DNA of 64,000 nt. Source: Straminergon stramineum. Lineage: Eukaryota; Streptophyta; Bryopsida; Hypnales; Calliergonaceae. Position 1 is the stretch's first letter; each line of letters opens with the position of its first letter. The stretch covers positions 14,138,501 to 14,202,500 of the forward strand of contig OY987269.1 of the NCBI GenBank assembly GCA_963920665.1. The letters run 5' to 3'. Below are positions 13,289 through 24,854 of the stretch, one piece after another. The notes under the pieces are model-generated. The model did no database searches, was not told the origin of the DNA, and saw only the letters and a list, made by a program, of their open reading frames with translations. Position numbers and translations under genes: made by a program.

Positions 13289-14305
13289 GTTGTGGTGTAT
13301 ACTAATAGTTTTTGGATTATGTGTTGCATTCTTATGTGCAATTGTATGGCAATGTATACTTTTTAGATGGAAATCTAGATGCTTTGGGCACAACAATACA
13401 TTGTCTTCATAAATGTATTACATTAGTTTTGTCAAAAATATATACTCATTATTCTAAATAATGTAGGATTGCCTAAATTAGGATAGTTTGAAAATTATCA
13501 ATAACATAGCTTGCCATAAAATTAATAATATTATCATATTATCAAAATTTAGGGTGTCCTAAAATACTATATATTAGAGTGGTATCCCCATTTAAATACT
13601 CCCTAAACTCTAGTGGTTATAGAATTTTACTAGGAGTGTCTATGAGTGTTTATGAGCAAACATAGTCAAAGAACTTAAGAGGTTAACTACATCTAATTCA
13701 TTTTCTTTATTTAAATGAACTACAAAAGAATGATATTTGAAAGTTACCTTCAACTAAGATTTATATTGTGGGAAAGCTTATGAAAAGATCCAACAAAAGT
13801 TCAAGTATAAAAGTGTAAAAATATTATTTTGGTATTCTAGAAATTTCAAGCCTTAGATTCTACTTTCCCTCTCTCACAAAGTAGTTTGCTCTAAAAGCAA
13901 CTATGTTCTAAAAGCAATCATGACACATAGGCAGATTTTGCTTTCTTCAATGTACTAGTAGTGTACATTTCAAGAGGTGGTCTCATTTAGTGACCATTGC
14001 ATTTCAACTTCAAAAATTCATAACTAATTTCATGAAGGTCCAAAATATATGAAACGACTTGGGTTAGGCAGATGCCAATTCTATTTTTCCTCCTACAAAT
14101 ATTTACTAAAAATTGTTTCAAGGAGTTTAGCTTCCCCCCCAAGACAACCAGCTCTTAAATGGTCGCTTCAAGAGTAGACTGTCACCGTCCTCAACCTCTC
14201 TCAATTATGCAAATAACTTCCACCTCCCTACTACTTTACAAACCTATTGAGTTGATGAAACCTATGCATTGATAATGAACCATCATTGAGGTCATCTGGA
14301 GTAAA
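13289..14305. other. Gene-free stretch
   Basis: Nothing recognised beyond AT-rich sequence. Confidence 0.4.
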
Positions 14306-14431
14306 GGTATGTTCGTACTTGGTGTTAGGAGTGATGTTTGCAATGTGACTCCAGTCCAGAAATAGGTCTAATTAAATTCATTCCTAAAATCTTCAGTAGC
14401 AACACTCTTTAACACCAAATGTGAACATACC
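14306..14431. mobile_element. Short foldback element with GGTATG...CATACC ends (126 bp)
   Basis: The left end GGTATGTTCGTACTTGGTGT pairs with the right end ACACCAAATGTGAACATACC. Flanks are TAAA (left) and TTAA (right), consistent with a decayed 4-bp TTAA duplication. A related left end occurs at about 42455 and a same-terminus element at 35832-36012. Confidence 0.65.
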
Positions 14432-14649
14432 TTAAGTTTACATGAATTCAAAGAGCATTCACCGAACCCTGTTTCATTTGCTTCAAGCAAAAAAAATAAG
14501 CATTCAACCTGAATCTTGTGTGTTTAGTTCAGTGTTTAGAATACCTCATGACACTAGCACCCCAATTTTTTAAATGGAGAGGTAAGCTTTAATTTTCAAC
14601 CTGAATAATTATGAGTTGGCAGGGGTATAACTTAGTACAAATAGTCCCC

Positions 14650-14770
14650 CTGGTCCTATAGACAAGGAACACCTGGCATGGGTCTACATCTGATCAGTGC
14701 CTGTGCTTCTTTCAAGAGTACTTTGCTTTGAAATTCCATTTCATTTGTCAAGAAAAAAGAAGAAGAAAAA
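14650..14770 (+). mobile_element. Short retroposon tail with 3' stem-loop (1 of 5)
   Basis: GAAATTCCATTTCATTTGTC (14730-14749) followed by an A-rich run. The same TGAAAT-N-TTTCATTTGT stem-loop plus A-tail recurs at about 16730, 19102 (minus), 21446 and 24865. It is read as the 3' end of a SINE- or LINE-like retroposon; the left boundary is not defined. Confidence 0.5.
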
Positions 14771-14975
14771 AAAAAGGGGGGACTAAGACTGAACAGCCCT
14801 AAACAGGGCCACATCTTGTCACTACCTAACTGTCTACCAAAATAAGAATCCAGGCATATCTTTTCAAAAGCTAAGCTATATCTTGTCAAGTTACAAGTTG
14901 TACATAAAAATAAGATAATAGCAATTCATAAGTTGTCCATAACATAGTATCAATGATAGCATGCTATTTTGGAGG

Positions 14976-15533
14976 TCAAATAAATAGACCAATTTGTTCT
15001 CCCAAAACTAGCCAAATACAAATATTCATAAAAAAGCACAATAGTATGACTAAGTGTCTAGTGCTTTGAAAAATGTCTTCTTCCTTGAAATCCAAAAATG
15101 GAAGTCCAAGACCTGAAGGCTGAGCCTCACATATACCCGTCCCAATACACAAAACAATCCAATGTAATGTTAGTGAGGATGTAACAGGTGTCTTCAGCTG
15201 CAGCCAATTGCTATCTATGTCACAGATCTTGCAAAAGCGAAAAGGAGAACAAAAATAATAAAACGGCCCAAAGAAATATGCAAAGCAAGTCACATCCTCA
15301 ATATAGTCCAAGTAAACCAATGACCTTTGCCATTCCAATGTAGTGCTAAAACTTGAAGTACAAGAATCGCCCACAAGGATACACCACAAGAAAGCACAGC
15401 GAGCTCCAAAAACAAATTGTTGTAGTGAGATAGGGAAGCACTTAGGTAACGAAGACACTATGAGCTCACTGATTTGAATTTGGGAGGGAGAACCCATAGG
15501 GATGGCCATAATGGGGTGGTTACACCTAACCAT
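14976..15533 (-). CDS. Unassigned 185-codon ORF
   Basis: A long open frame in this AT-rich tract. The product would be rich in Cys, Phe and Leu with several hydrophobic stretches. No family motif, splice partner or neighbouring homologue was recognised. Its composition and isolation make a chance frame or an antisense of old repeat sequence at least as likely as a gene. Low confidence. Confidence 0.12.
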   Translation of the reverse strand: MVRCNHPIMAIPMGSPSQIQISELIVSSLPKCFPISLQQFVFGARCAFLWCILVGDSCTSSFSTTLEWQRSLVYLDYIEDVTCFAYFFGPFYYFCSPFRFCKICDIDSNWLQLKTPVTSSLTLHWIVLCIGTGICEAQPSGLGLPFLDFKEEDIFQSTRHLVILLCFFMNICIWLVLGEQIGLFI

Positions 15534-15805
15534 TATGTCAATAAATTAAGGTATAAGCCAATATAACCACTCACTCATAGTGGGTGGGTGGGAGGATAGT
15601 ACTGGTCTATTAGAAAGGCTATATTATAATATAAACCAACATACTATAGGATTGGCCATCTCATATGGTGGAAGTCCAAGCATATCTTAGTGAAGATAGC
15701 CACTATGTATAGGTTTATAAGTTTAAAATTTGCTCCTTATGTTCCATGCAGAAATGGACTTGAAGCCAAATTAAAAAGTGTGTCCTCAAAAAAGGTCACT
15801 AAGGG

Positions 15806-15879
15806 TATATAATAATATATATAATATATAATAATATATATAATATATAATAATATATATAATATATAATAATATATAT
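15806..15879. repeat. 19-bp AT satellite-like tandem repeat
   Basis: Nearly four head-to-tail copies of a 19-bp unit made of TATAATAATATATATAATA. Confidence 0.9.
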
Positions 15880-16060
15880 GTGCTGAAATTGTAGGAGATC
15901 CGGTAAGGACTAAATTGAAATGCATAAAACCTCCTAAAAGAAAAGGTATGGTGTTGCCACATCAAAGGTTATAAAATCAAATCAAATGGTTTAATCTTTT
16001 TTGCAAAAGTAAATAGGAAAGGTTCCCAATGATTAAAAACATGGGAAATGCAATTGACTA

Positions 16061-16085
16061 AAGAAGAAGAAGAAGAAGAAGAAGA
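16061..16085. repeat. (AAG)n microsatellite
   Basis: Eight AAG units. Confidence 0.95.
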
Positions 16086-16113
16086 GTACTTTGCTAATCT
16101 TAATTTGCATTAA

Positions 16114-16473
16114 GGTAGCTAACCTATTTCCAACCACTTAAGCAATTATGCATATTTGGAGCAGAGTTTTTTTGAACGAAGAATTTTTTTTTTGAACACA
16201 TGTGCAAAATTAGAGTTTAGAAGGATTGCATATTTTTTCAGAATTTTATTACACAAAATGTAATTACTATGAATTTTTTAGTGGAAGATTCTCTTTGCCC
16301 TATAATGGTGGTATAGAGCTTTCTATTTGTGACCATATGCTAATTGCAATATCGAGAGCCTTGCAACCAATCATAATGCATCACAACTACTTGGGAATTG
16401 CACTATAACTTCACGGAAAGAAAGCATCCTACATATTGGAAATGGGGGGGTGATCGTAAATAGGTTGGCTACC
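16114..16473. mobile_element. Inverted-repeat element with GGTAGC...GCTACC ends (360 bp)
   Basis: The left end GGTAGCTAACCTATTT is the inverted counterpart of the right end AAATAGGTTGGCTACC. It is flanked by TTAA (16110-16113) and TTAG (16474-16477). A sequence related to its left interior (CCAACCACTTAAGCA) recurs near 19590. No coding capacity. Confidence 0.65.
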
Positions 16474-16689
16474 TTAGTTAAGGTAAAACAACCCATTACA
16501 AACCAAATGGGGGGTTTTCCCACTTGTCATTTCTGAAATTTTCTACTTCTTTTTCTATAGAAAGTCAAGTGATAGAAATGGCGAGAGAAATTGAAACTAC
16601 ACTTTTTCAACAAAGTGTGAATTTGTTATGACTTTCTGAAGTGTTCAGCCCATCACAACCTTAAAGAGTCTATAGACTACCCCAAAACC

Positions 16690-16760
16690 AACCAAAATTG
16701 ATCCATAACACTCATCTTGCTCTTTACAATGAAATGCGTTTCATTTGTTTCAAAAAAATA
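16690..16760 (+). mobile_element. Short retroposon tail with 3' stem-loop (2 of 5)
   Basis: ACAATGAAATGCGTTTCATT then TGTTTC and an A-run (16727-16758), the same 3' signature as the other four tails. The 5' limit is unclear. Confidence 0.5.
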
Positions 16761-17306
16761 TTTTAAAATAACACTCATCTTACTCACCTATTGCAATTAC
16801 AATATTTTCTAACATAGAAGATCTAAGAAAGGTACTTCCTACGATGAACTAGTACCAAAGAACAGGGAGATCCAACATTTAATAGAAAATCAGCCAAATG
16901 AAATCATAAAATTATCATCTAAATTTCAGAATTTAAAATTGTATAACTGAATAAAATGCTAGGTGTACAGGAAATGAATTGCTTATAGAAAAGAAATGAC
17001 AGTTTTCATCCCTTCTCCATGAAGTATAAACGGATTTCAACTGCCGCACAAAACCCTATTGTTTCCTATATAAATAGCCCTAGGGTATAAGCAATATTCA
17101 CTTCTGAATGACTAATAAGTATGCAAGAGTTGCCAACGGTATATGCAATAATAGTAGATACTTTCAATAGTAAGTGTCTATAGTAAAGAGGACAAACTCT
17201 TTATAGAAGTGTGGTGGTAGGAGGTAAAATAATCCATGTGGGGTATGTAAATCAATAGGATTAGTTGAAGTTCAATCACTTATAGTTAAGCCATAAGCAA
17301 GAATCA

Positions 17307-17658
17307 TGTTCAAAATAGAATTTCACATCTCATTTAGACATAGTAAAATATTTTTTTTCAAAAATCTTTGAAATAAATTAATGTGATAAATCAAATTGAA
17401 TTTTATCTCCAAAAAATGGTTTGTGATTTTGAGACTCCAAAAAAAAAGTCATGAATAAAATTTAGAGAGGGGTTAAAAGGGACATTTTCAAACATCCTCT
17501 TCGAATTTTATTCAAAATTCTTTTTTGGAGTCTCAAAATCAAAAATGGATTTTTGGAGATAAAATGAAATTTGATTTATCATAGTAACTAAGTTCAAAGT
17601 TTTTTGAAAAAAAATATTCTACTATGCCCAAATGAGGTTTGAAATTCAACTTTGAATA
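17307..17658. repeat. Long imperfect hairpin, arms ~160 bp
   Basis: The left arm includes GAATTTCACATCTCATTTAG, ATTTTATCTCCAAAAAATGG and TTTTGAGACTCCAAAAAA. The right arm carries their reverse complements in mirror order (TTTTTTGGAGTCTCAAAATC, GGAGATAAAATGAAATTTGA, CCCAAATGAGGTTTGAAATT). The centre is around 17480. Arms that long in a ~350-bp unit are typical of foldback MITEs and of loci giving hairpin small RNAs. No coding sequence. Confidence 0.8.
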
Positions 17659-18473
17659 CAATTCCTGCGTTTTTGACAACGAACGGTCAAAGCTCTCTTC
17701 TTCAAATTGTGCCATACCCTATGAGGATTCATGATGGACTACATAAACTTCATTATAAATACAACCTCTCCACTCTTCACTCACTAAATGTCAACAAAGA
17801 CAGTAATTCCTTCATTTTTCCATCAAATTTTTTTTGATGATAGATGGATATTTGACTCAATGGACTATTATTGGATTCTTTGGATTTTCGACCAACCATC
17901 TTTACAAATATTCATAGATTAACATATCTAGTCCTAGAATTTGTTGAAGAATTCAAAACTTAAAAAAAAAAAAATTTAAGCCAAACTTGCTATCCAAGTA
18001 CGGTATTGTGCAAATAACTTGCCTTGAATTGATGAATTGCCTTCAACTTAGTATTTATATTGAGTTGTATTTTGTCTTTTGGTTTTTTCACTCATTGGTT
18101 TCACAAACTTAAGGAAAATGACCGAAATGCCAAAAAAAATTAGACTTTTTACCAATTTTAATTTACTAATCTTAGGCAACAATCGAATAACCATGGAGAA
18201 CCACCGAACGGCATGTGAAGAATGGCAAAAAGCTGAGTCACCCCATAAACTCCCCATTCACTAACTATCACCAAAAAATTGAAAGTTCCTATTGTGGTCA
18301 CTAATTACTCCATTCTACTTGGCTAAGACATCGAATGTGGCCTGAATCTCAATAACTAAAAGAAAACCATAATGGGGGCATTCTGAAGAGTCCACAATGG
18401 GTAAAAGGTCTGTAATGGGATGTTTTACCTTACATCAACTCAAATTAGTGATTTGGATACCTTGAAAACAACT
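17659..18473. other. Gene-free stretch
   Basis: No gene or element end recognised. Confidence 0.35.
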
Positions 18474-18477
18474 TTAA

Positions 18478-19046
18478 CCCCTAAAGGACCAAATGACCAT
18501 TGAATGTACGCAAGTAATCTTGGATAGGTTTGTATGAAGTCATTTTCTAACGGATGCACTTCAAATTTTGACACAAGGTGTGAACATGTATACCCTATGT
18601 GGGAATATAATTTTTTTTTATTGTGTGCCCGGATCAGAAGTTATGTTGCCCTAAACTTTGCTAGTAGCTCGAGCAGCTTCGGGCAACATGTGCAATACAC
18701 CTCCTCTACTTCTGAAATTTAGAAGGTACGTAACTTAGATGATACAAGATGCAAATGTCAAAAAAATAACCATGTGTAGTGTAAAAATCTCAGTCTAGGA
18801 GGAGTTAAAGGCTGCTGGCCCTATTAGGCAAGGTCGAAGAAAAACTTTTTTCCTAACTCCAAACGTTATAATCTTTCAATCCGTATGGTCAAAATTTCTG
18901 AATTTTTTTCCACACACTCTCATAGTAGTATAGTACAAATTTGTGCGGTTGAATTTTGAAAATTTTTTTTTTTTTTTTTTTCACTGCCCTAAAAAGTGGC
19001 AGTTTTTCACAATTTGTGTCTAAAATGTGCCTCGGTCCTTCAGGGG
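18478..19046. mobile_element. TTAA-flanked miniature element, family A, copy 1 (569 bp)
   Basis: Flanked on both sides by TTAA (18474-18477, 19047-19050). The left end CCCCTAAAGGACCAAATGAC and right end CTCGGTCCTTCAGGGG are inverted. Interior words (CTTGGATAGGTTTGTATGAA, GTCTAGGAGGAGTTAAAG, the CTGCCCTA-AAAGTGGCA region) recur in order at 20387-20883 and, more diverged, at 60980-61579. No transposase ORF. Confidence 0.85.
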
Positions 19047-19064
19047 TTAAGAACGGCTCTAACT

Positions 19065-19260
19065 TACACAATTGTGCATTTTTTATTTTATTTTTTTTAC
19101 ACAAATGAAACGGAATTTCATTGCAGGAGAAAACAATTACAGACCAGCCAGAAGGGGAAGTTGGACCCCTGGTGGCCGGCAGAAGGGAGGTAGGGGCTCT
19201 GTTGGCCGCCGGCAGGAGCTCATGGGGGGTAGAAGGCGAAACCAGGACATAACTTAAATG
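19065..19260 (-). mobile_element. Short retroposon with 3' stem-loop, minus strand (3 of 5)
   Basis: On the minus strand, TGCAATGAAATTCCGTTTCA then TTTGTGTAAAAAAAA (around 19123 to 19085). The upstream body, to about 19258, is GC-rich (CTGCCGGCGGCCAACAGAGC) and unlike the surrounding AT-rich DNA. This is the clearest copy with body sequence attached. No clear Pol III box was assigned. Confidence 0.5.
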
Positions 19261-20040
19261 TGCATTTTTCACATGAACCAAACCTACCTGCAATTACATT
19301 TTTACAATAATTATTACGGAGTATAATTTTTATGAATTTGGAAAATAATTTGCATTAATAATACAAAAGTATCTACAGGTAGGGTAGGGGGCCATGAGCA
19401 TCCGAAGAAGGAAACTGAAGGTTTATTGCGGTCTCAGCCTTTCTCCCTAACAGAACCCCTTGCAGTGTGTTCTTCAACACACTTGTGTCAAAAAAATAAA
19501 AATAAAAAGGTTTATTGCGGTCTGAAATACCGGCATGAATGAAGTGTATTTTAGGAACGGCTCAACTATAGTAGAACTGACCATTACCAACCACTTAAGC
19601 ATTTTGTGAAAGATCTAGAGTAGTAGAAGGTATTGTTAATTTTTTTTGCCATGTAGAGAGATAGAAATGATGGGCATTGTCAAATTTTCATAATTTTTTT
19701 CCCTTAACTTCAAAATTGTTATGAATTTTAGAAGCCAAAAGTTGGCTTGCTCCCATCCCCAATATATAGATTCTTCCATCATTGTTCATCTAAAGACTAA
19801 TTTGGCTTTCAAAATGAAGTAGATGTATCAATACAGTGATGGCTACAAGATGGTGGGAAATCCAAAACTTAATGGTTACCTATTAGTCATCTCTTTGTTG
19901 AATTTCCCATTATCTATGTATCAACTCACAATCTACACCTTTTATTAGTATATCCAATTCAAAAATATTCTTCCAAATAGCCCTTTCTAATGATTTTTCT
20001 CAGATTGTCAATTCTAGAAATGATTCTAGACCAATCCTTT

Positions 20041-20310
20041 TGAGGGGGGGGGGCACCAATGGGCGAGATTGCACCATTTCAAAATAAATGTCTACTTTTC
20101 ACTAGATAAAAGTAGTCTTTTTTTTATTTGCTAGAAATTTTCATTTCTATTAAAAATGTGGATGAAGTCACCAAGTTTGGATGGGAAAAAATGCATGAAT
20201 ATGATTGAAAAGTATTTTTTTTGGTCCAAAAGATGAATGAATGCAGAAATACAATACTTCACTAAATTTGAAGTGATTGCCATCCTGGCACTTTCTCAAA
20301 AAGTAAAAAA
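20041..20310 (+). repeat. Dispersed repeat H, copy 1
   Basis: About 270 bp sharing long ordered words with 34645-34905 (same strand) and 21735-22010 (opposite strand), such as AAAATAAATGTCTACTTTT and TGATTGAAAAGTAT. It is followed at 20334-20347 by GGACGTTTAGGAGTTAAG, which looks like a TTAA-flanked element end, so H may be part of another miniature element whose left end was not located. Confidence 0.7.
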
Positions 20311-20386
20311 ACAAACACAAAGGGCTATGCTTGGACGTTTAGGAGTTAAGTTAGGTTCTATCCAAGCACACTTAATTCAAAATTAG

Positions 20387-20883
20387 CCCCTAAAGGACCA
20401 AGTGTATGTTCAACATACACAAGAAATCTTGGGTAGGTTCCTATGAAGTCATTTTTAGTTAGATGTTCATGAAATTTATACATAATGTGTAACTATGTAC
20501 CCCCTTCCTGAAAATGTTATTTTTTTTATTGGGTGCCTAGATCAAAAGGTGTGTAGCTTACATGATACATGATGCAAATGTCCCAAAACAATAACCATGT
20601 TTAGTGTAAGAATCTCATTCTAGGAGGAGTTAAAGTTTACAAGCCTTGTCGGGCAAGGTTAGAAAAAAACTTTATCACCTAACTTCAAATGTTATAATCT
20701 TTCAATCCATATAGTCAAAGTTTCTAAAAAAAATTCCACATGTTTCTGAAGAATTCTAATAAAAATTTGTATCGTTGAATTTTGAAAAAAAAAGACTTTT
20801 TATTTATCATTTTTTTCTTGCTGCCCTATAAAGTGGCAATTTTAGAGAATTTCTACCCAAAATGCGCCTCCGTCCTTTAGGGG
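20387..20883. mobile_element. TTAA-type miniature element, family A, copy 2, with matched TTAG flanks
   Basis: Begins CCCCTAAAGGACCAAGTGTA and ends CTCCGTCCTTTAGGGG. The flanks are TTAG on both sides (20383-20386 and 20884-20887). As TTAG is not palindromic, the identical flanks show a genuine 4-bp direct duplication rather than extra inverted-repeat bases. The interior aligns in order with copy 1 (AGGAGGAGTTAAAG near 20617; the CTTTCAATCCATA-AGTCAA region). Confidence 0.85.
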
Positions 20884-21072
20884 TTAGTGCAGGACAGGAC
20901 TCAAGCAGTCGTAAAATCCAGGTGTTAGCCTGCTTGTCAGGACTCAGGACTTCCAACAGCACTGGTCACATCGGTAGAAAAGTGGAGGGCAGAGCATCCC
21001 TCCCTCGTCGAAGGAATCAGCACAGCACAGCAGACTCTACTTAACAAGTCAAGTTATTCTAACTTACGTTAA

Positions 21073-21316
21073 CCCCTCAAGGCCCAAACAGTTTCTGTAC
21101 TTTTTCACAAGTTTGAACTTTGATTGACAGTATGCATTGTACTGTACATCAAACTTATTACATGATGTCAATTGTACTTTTGAACTTCCCTGTTTAGTAT
21201 AATCATAATATGGAATTCACTTATATATATTTCTTACAATGCAAGGAAATGAAGTTATAACTTTGACCTGTTGGACAGGTGAGAGGCCCAAAACAAGCTC
21301 CTTGGGCTTTGAGGGG
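21073..21316. mobile_element. TTAA-flanked miniature element, family C, copy 1 (244 bp)
   Basis: TTAA at 21069-21072 and 21317-21320. Ends CCCCTCAAGGCCCAAACAG and CTTGGGCTTTGAGGGG. A near-complete reverse-oriented copy of the same length is at 44362-44605, sharing TACATGATGTCAATTGTACT and AAGTTATAACTTTGACCTGT. Confidence 0.9.
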
Positions 21317-21359
21317 TTAAGCTTATCTCACATCACCTTCAAACTGCAAAACAAGTGTG

Positions 21360-21475
21360 TTGTTAGTTTTTTGTTGCCTTGGTCTGTCTTGGTTCTCCGG
21401 TCAGGCCACTTGTGGCTGATGGGCCTGTATTTTATCCCTCTGCAATGAAATTCGTTTCATTTGTTTCAAAAAACA
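21360..21475 (+). mobile_element. Short retroposon with 3' stem-loop (4 of 5)
   Basis: GCAATGAAATTCGTTTCATT then TGTTTCAAAAAA (21442-21472). The ~80 bp before it (GGTCAGGCCACTTGTGGCTG) are GC-rich compared with the surroundings and may be the 3' body. Confidence 0.5.
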
Positions 21476-21609
21476 AACAAACTGCAAAACAAGGACATGC
21501 ATGGACTGGACTGGACAGGACAGTACAAGGCATTAAAAAAACGGGGCAAATGAACGGAAAACTGCAGTTCGAGGATGGAGTTCCAATTTCCAAATACTGA
21601 GTAAGTTAA

Positions 21610-21634
21610 GGCACAGGCACAGGCACAGGCAGTA
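21610..21634. repeat. (GGCACA)n short tandem repeat
   Basis: About four units of GGCACA. Confidence 0.9.
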
Positions 21635-21734
21635 TATTACAGTACCTTATTTGGAACCGGCCTCACAGCCTCACTGTCCAAAAGGTTTCCTATGATCTGC
21701 ACAATTAGAAAAGTCAGTGGGTGGGCACCACCCC

Positions 21735-22010
21735 TTTTTTTTTTTTACTTTTTGAGAAAGGGACAAGATGGCAATCACTTCAAATATAGTGAAGCATTGT
21801 ATTTCTATAATCATCCATCTTTTGGACCAAAAAAACACTTTTCAATTATATCCATGCACTTTTTCATCCAAATTTGGCAATTTCATCCACATTTTTCATA
21901 GAAAATGAAAATTTTTGGTGAAAAAAGATTACTTTTATCTAGCGAAAACTAGACATTTCTTTTTAAATGGTGCAATCTAACCCCATGGTGCCATAAAAGA
22001 AGGGCTGGTA
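21735..22010 (-). repeat. Dispersed repeat H, copy 2 (inverted)
   Basis: Reverse-oriented copy of the repeat at 20041-20310. The following 22125-22200 (CACCAAAGAATGCATCATTT) also matches 34405-34470 on the same strand, so the repeat family has at least two separable modules. Confidence 0.65.
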
Positions 22011-22778
22011 AGCACCTCCTAAAACACCATTTTTTATGTTGTGAAGGGCCACCTTTTGTGTTACTTGTCCACATTAGATTGGTGAAAGAATTGTATTCTT
22101 GAGTAGGCAAAATGATAAAGAGATTGCATTGCACCAAAGAATGCATCATTTGGATATTGCATGCAAAAGTTATGAAGGGTCAAAGTTCTTTTGGGGGTAC
22201 TAGAGGTTTTGAAATTGTTTTTTGCAACATAGGTACATATTGATTTTGGAGATCTACATTACATTGAGTGATGAGGGTGGTTTTAGACAAGGCGCAATGT
22301 TGGGTGTACCCATTGCATAGTCTAAGATGTCAAAGGTCAAACTACTTCTATGCTCAAATTAACATCAATAAATTTCTTCTAGCTTATGAGCATCCATTAT
22401 AAACACAAACTTCAATATGAGCATCTTAAATATAAGCATGAATGGTGAAGACCGGCATGGTGAACATACCAACATTAGAGAAAGTCATGGAAAGAAGTCA
22501 TTGAATATATATGTCTCATTCTTTGTATGAATTCACCATGTTGCAAATCCATTGTATTTTTTTCCAAGATGTATTGTGTTTCATTTATGGATGACTTTAC
22601 TATCAATTGTATATTGATACTCACTTCATATAAACTTTGGAAGTGAATATCTCTTCGTTTTTGAATTGAAGACCTAAAAGTTATCTACTTCGATTTCAAG
22701 TTTTAATAGGTCTTTCCTTTTTATTCTTTCATCCAATTCAAGTCATTTTTAGCTTAATTACAATCAGTGGACATTATA

Positions 22779-23037
22779 AGTGTGCATACCTTAAATCAAA
22801 GGTTGTCCTCATAAAACAAGGTCCCAAAGTCACTTCTCTAATGTTTTGATTTGGGCATTGTACCTAAGCAAATCTTCCTTACCCCTAAGCCTTGCATAAC
22901 TCTTGTTAAACTCCTAGCACTTGAATCTTTTCCCGGGATCCTTTCTTGAATTTTTGCATAGTTTTATTTACATATGTATAAATATATATTATTCACCTCA
23001 ATTTCACCAACTTCATCATGCAAAAATTTAACCCCTA
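22779..23037. repeat. Direct repeat R1 flanking a family D element
   Basis: About 240 bp related to 23983-24216, sharing ACAAGGTCCCAAAGTCACT, TTTGGGCATTGTAC and CACCTC/CACCTCC-ATTTCA in the same order. The ~0.9-kb element lies exactly between the two copies. Confidence 0.7.
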
Positions 23038-23041
23038 AAGA

Positions 23042-23952
23042 ACCAAATGGTATTTTTTGGCAACCCAACAATTTTTGGTAACTCACTACAAATGAAATTT
23101 TTATTTTCTTTCTTTGAAAATTTCACACAACATGTGCATGAGGAATAGTTTTAAGGCCTAAAAATTTCATGAATTTTGACTAAATGGTTAAAATAATATT
23201 GTTTGATGGATAATTTTCATTATTCAATAGGCAACTTGACAACTCAAAAAATCATTTTTTTAAGAAGTAAAAATTTGAAATTTGGTTTCTAGATTTATAT
23301 AGACATGGAAAGCTTTGAATTATTCCATTTTGATGAATGAGATGAAAGTTATGAGGAGTTTTAGTTTGCAAGTAGTTATGTATTCTCTATGCTAAAATAA
23401 ACTTAAAAGTCCTTTATTTAACTCAATTTTCAATATTTTTTGAAAAAATAAATTCAGATGTAGGTTGTTTATTACAGCATTACAACCATTGGGATTGGGA
23501 TTTTTTCAATTTCATAACTAAATTCTTAACACTATTTAGTATTTTGAATCATACTCTACTTTCTACTTACATTGGTTTTCCTATATGTTGTACAATTCCA
23601 AATGATCTAAATTTTTTCAAGCATGTAGCCAACTTTCCATGAAGGATGAATTTAAAGAAGCCCCACCATTTTGGACATTTTATTGGTATGAATGTGACCT
23701 TGTGAAGTGCAACTGTCAGTTATTTATAAGGCTCCTAAAAGGATTTTTGTCAATTCAAACGCTCATATCTTGCAATCCACACATTGAAAATTTCTGAATT
23801 TTTTTACACATATTCTCAAACTAGTATACTACAAAATCCTATTGTTGCATGTGTCTAAAATGTTGTTGTTTTCTTCCCAAATTCACTACCTTTATTAGAA
23901 ATGGCAATTTTAAAGCGTTTTTGGTGAAAATGTAGTAAAAAACGTTCAGGAT
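23042..23952. mobile_element. TTAA-type miniature element, family D, copy 2 (inverted)
   Basis: Left flank TTAA (23038-23041), left end CCCCTAAAGAACCAAATGG. The interior is the reverse of 10169-11093 (GACATGGAAAGCTTTGAAT; CATTGGGATTGGGATT). The right end has decayed to GTTCAGGATTGAA, where GGGGTTAA would be expected. Confidence 0.7.
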
Positions 23953-23982
23953 TGAATTGCAATTAGAGGCCATCAGAAGCAT

Positions 23983-24216
23983 GAATACCTTAATTCAAAG
24001 TTGTCTTCATGAAACAAGGTCCCAAAGTCACTGCTTCTCCAATGTCTTCATTTGGGCATTGTACTTGAGCAAATCTGAGCATCATCACTTCTAAGCCTTA
24101 CCTCCAAGCCTCTTATTACCCCCTTAGCACCTAATTCCTTTCTTAAACTTTTGCATATTTTTCCTTATATCTTCATATTATTTACCTCCATTTCATCAAA
24201 TTTGTTGCAGAAAAAG
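23983..24216. repeat. Direct repeat R2 flanking a family D element
   Basis: Partner of R1 (22779-23037). Confidence 0.7.
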
Positions 24217-24854
24217 TTCTAAGAAAAGAAGAAGTCAAGCATTGATTTGGATGAATGAAAAGTTATATGGTAAAAACAACAACACACGAACGTCTCTAAA
24301 AGTCAAGTCTGTAACAACACTGGAACCTCTCTATTCATCGACCAGAATTCGGTCGTCAGAACTCTAAAGACGTTAAGTCTTGTACCAAAACCCCTGAATT
24401 CTGGCTGATTAGCCAGACCCGTCAGCCCATCTGCTATAAGAGTAACCACTGCAGTATCAACTAATATGCTATAAACTTTAACTTTAACTTAATAATATTT
24501 CTAGATTCCCAAATCACATAAATAACAGTGATTTCAAAGTTCCAAGCATTGATTGATCGACCTGGCTTTGTTCTGTAATGAATTTCAGCACACTGAAATA
24601 AGTTAAGTTAAGTTAACTTCACACCGTTCTTTTAAAAAAAAAAGGTAAGTTAACAGTGTGTGTGTTCAGTTATTATCAGTTTATTCACATGTAATGAATT
24701 TCAGTACTATGTTGAGTTAATTGTTGACTGCATTAATTTTACAAACCCTGACCGCACTTGAAATCAAGAGATCATGTCAACTGTGCTCTTTCTCCCTTCC
24801 TCGAATCATGGTGCTAATTTCTATTCAACCCTAAAGGCTCATGACGGATTTTGC

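Noticed and set aside
18889..19293. 134-codon minus ORF
   Set aside because: It crosses the end of a family A element, a poly-A/T run and a retroposon body; a mosaic of repeats.
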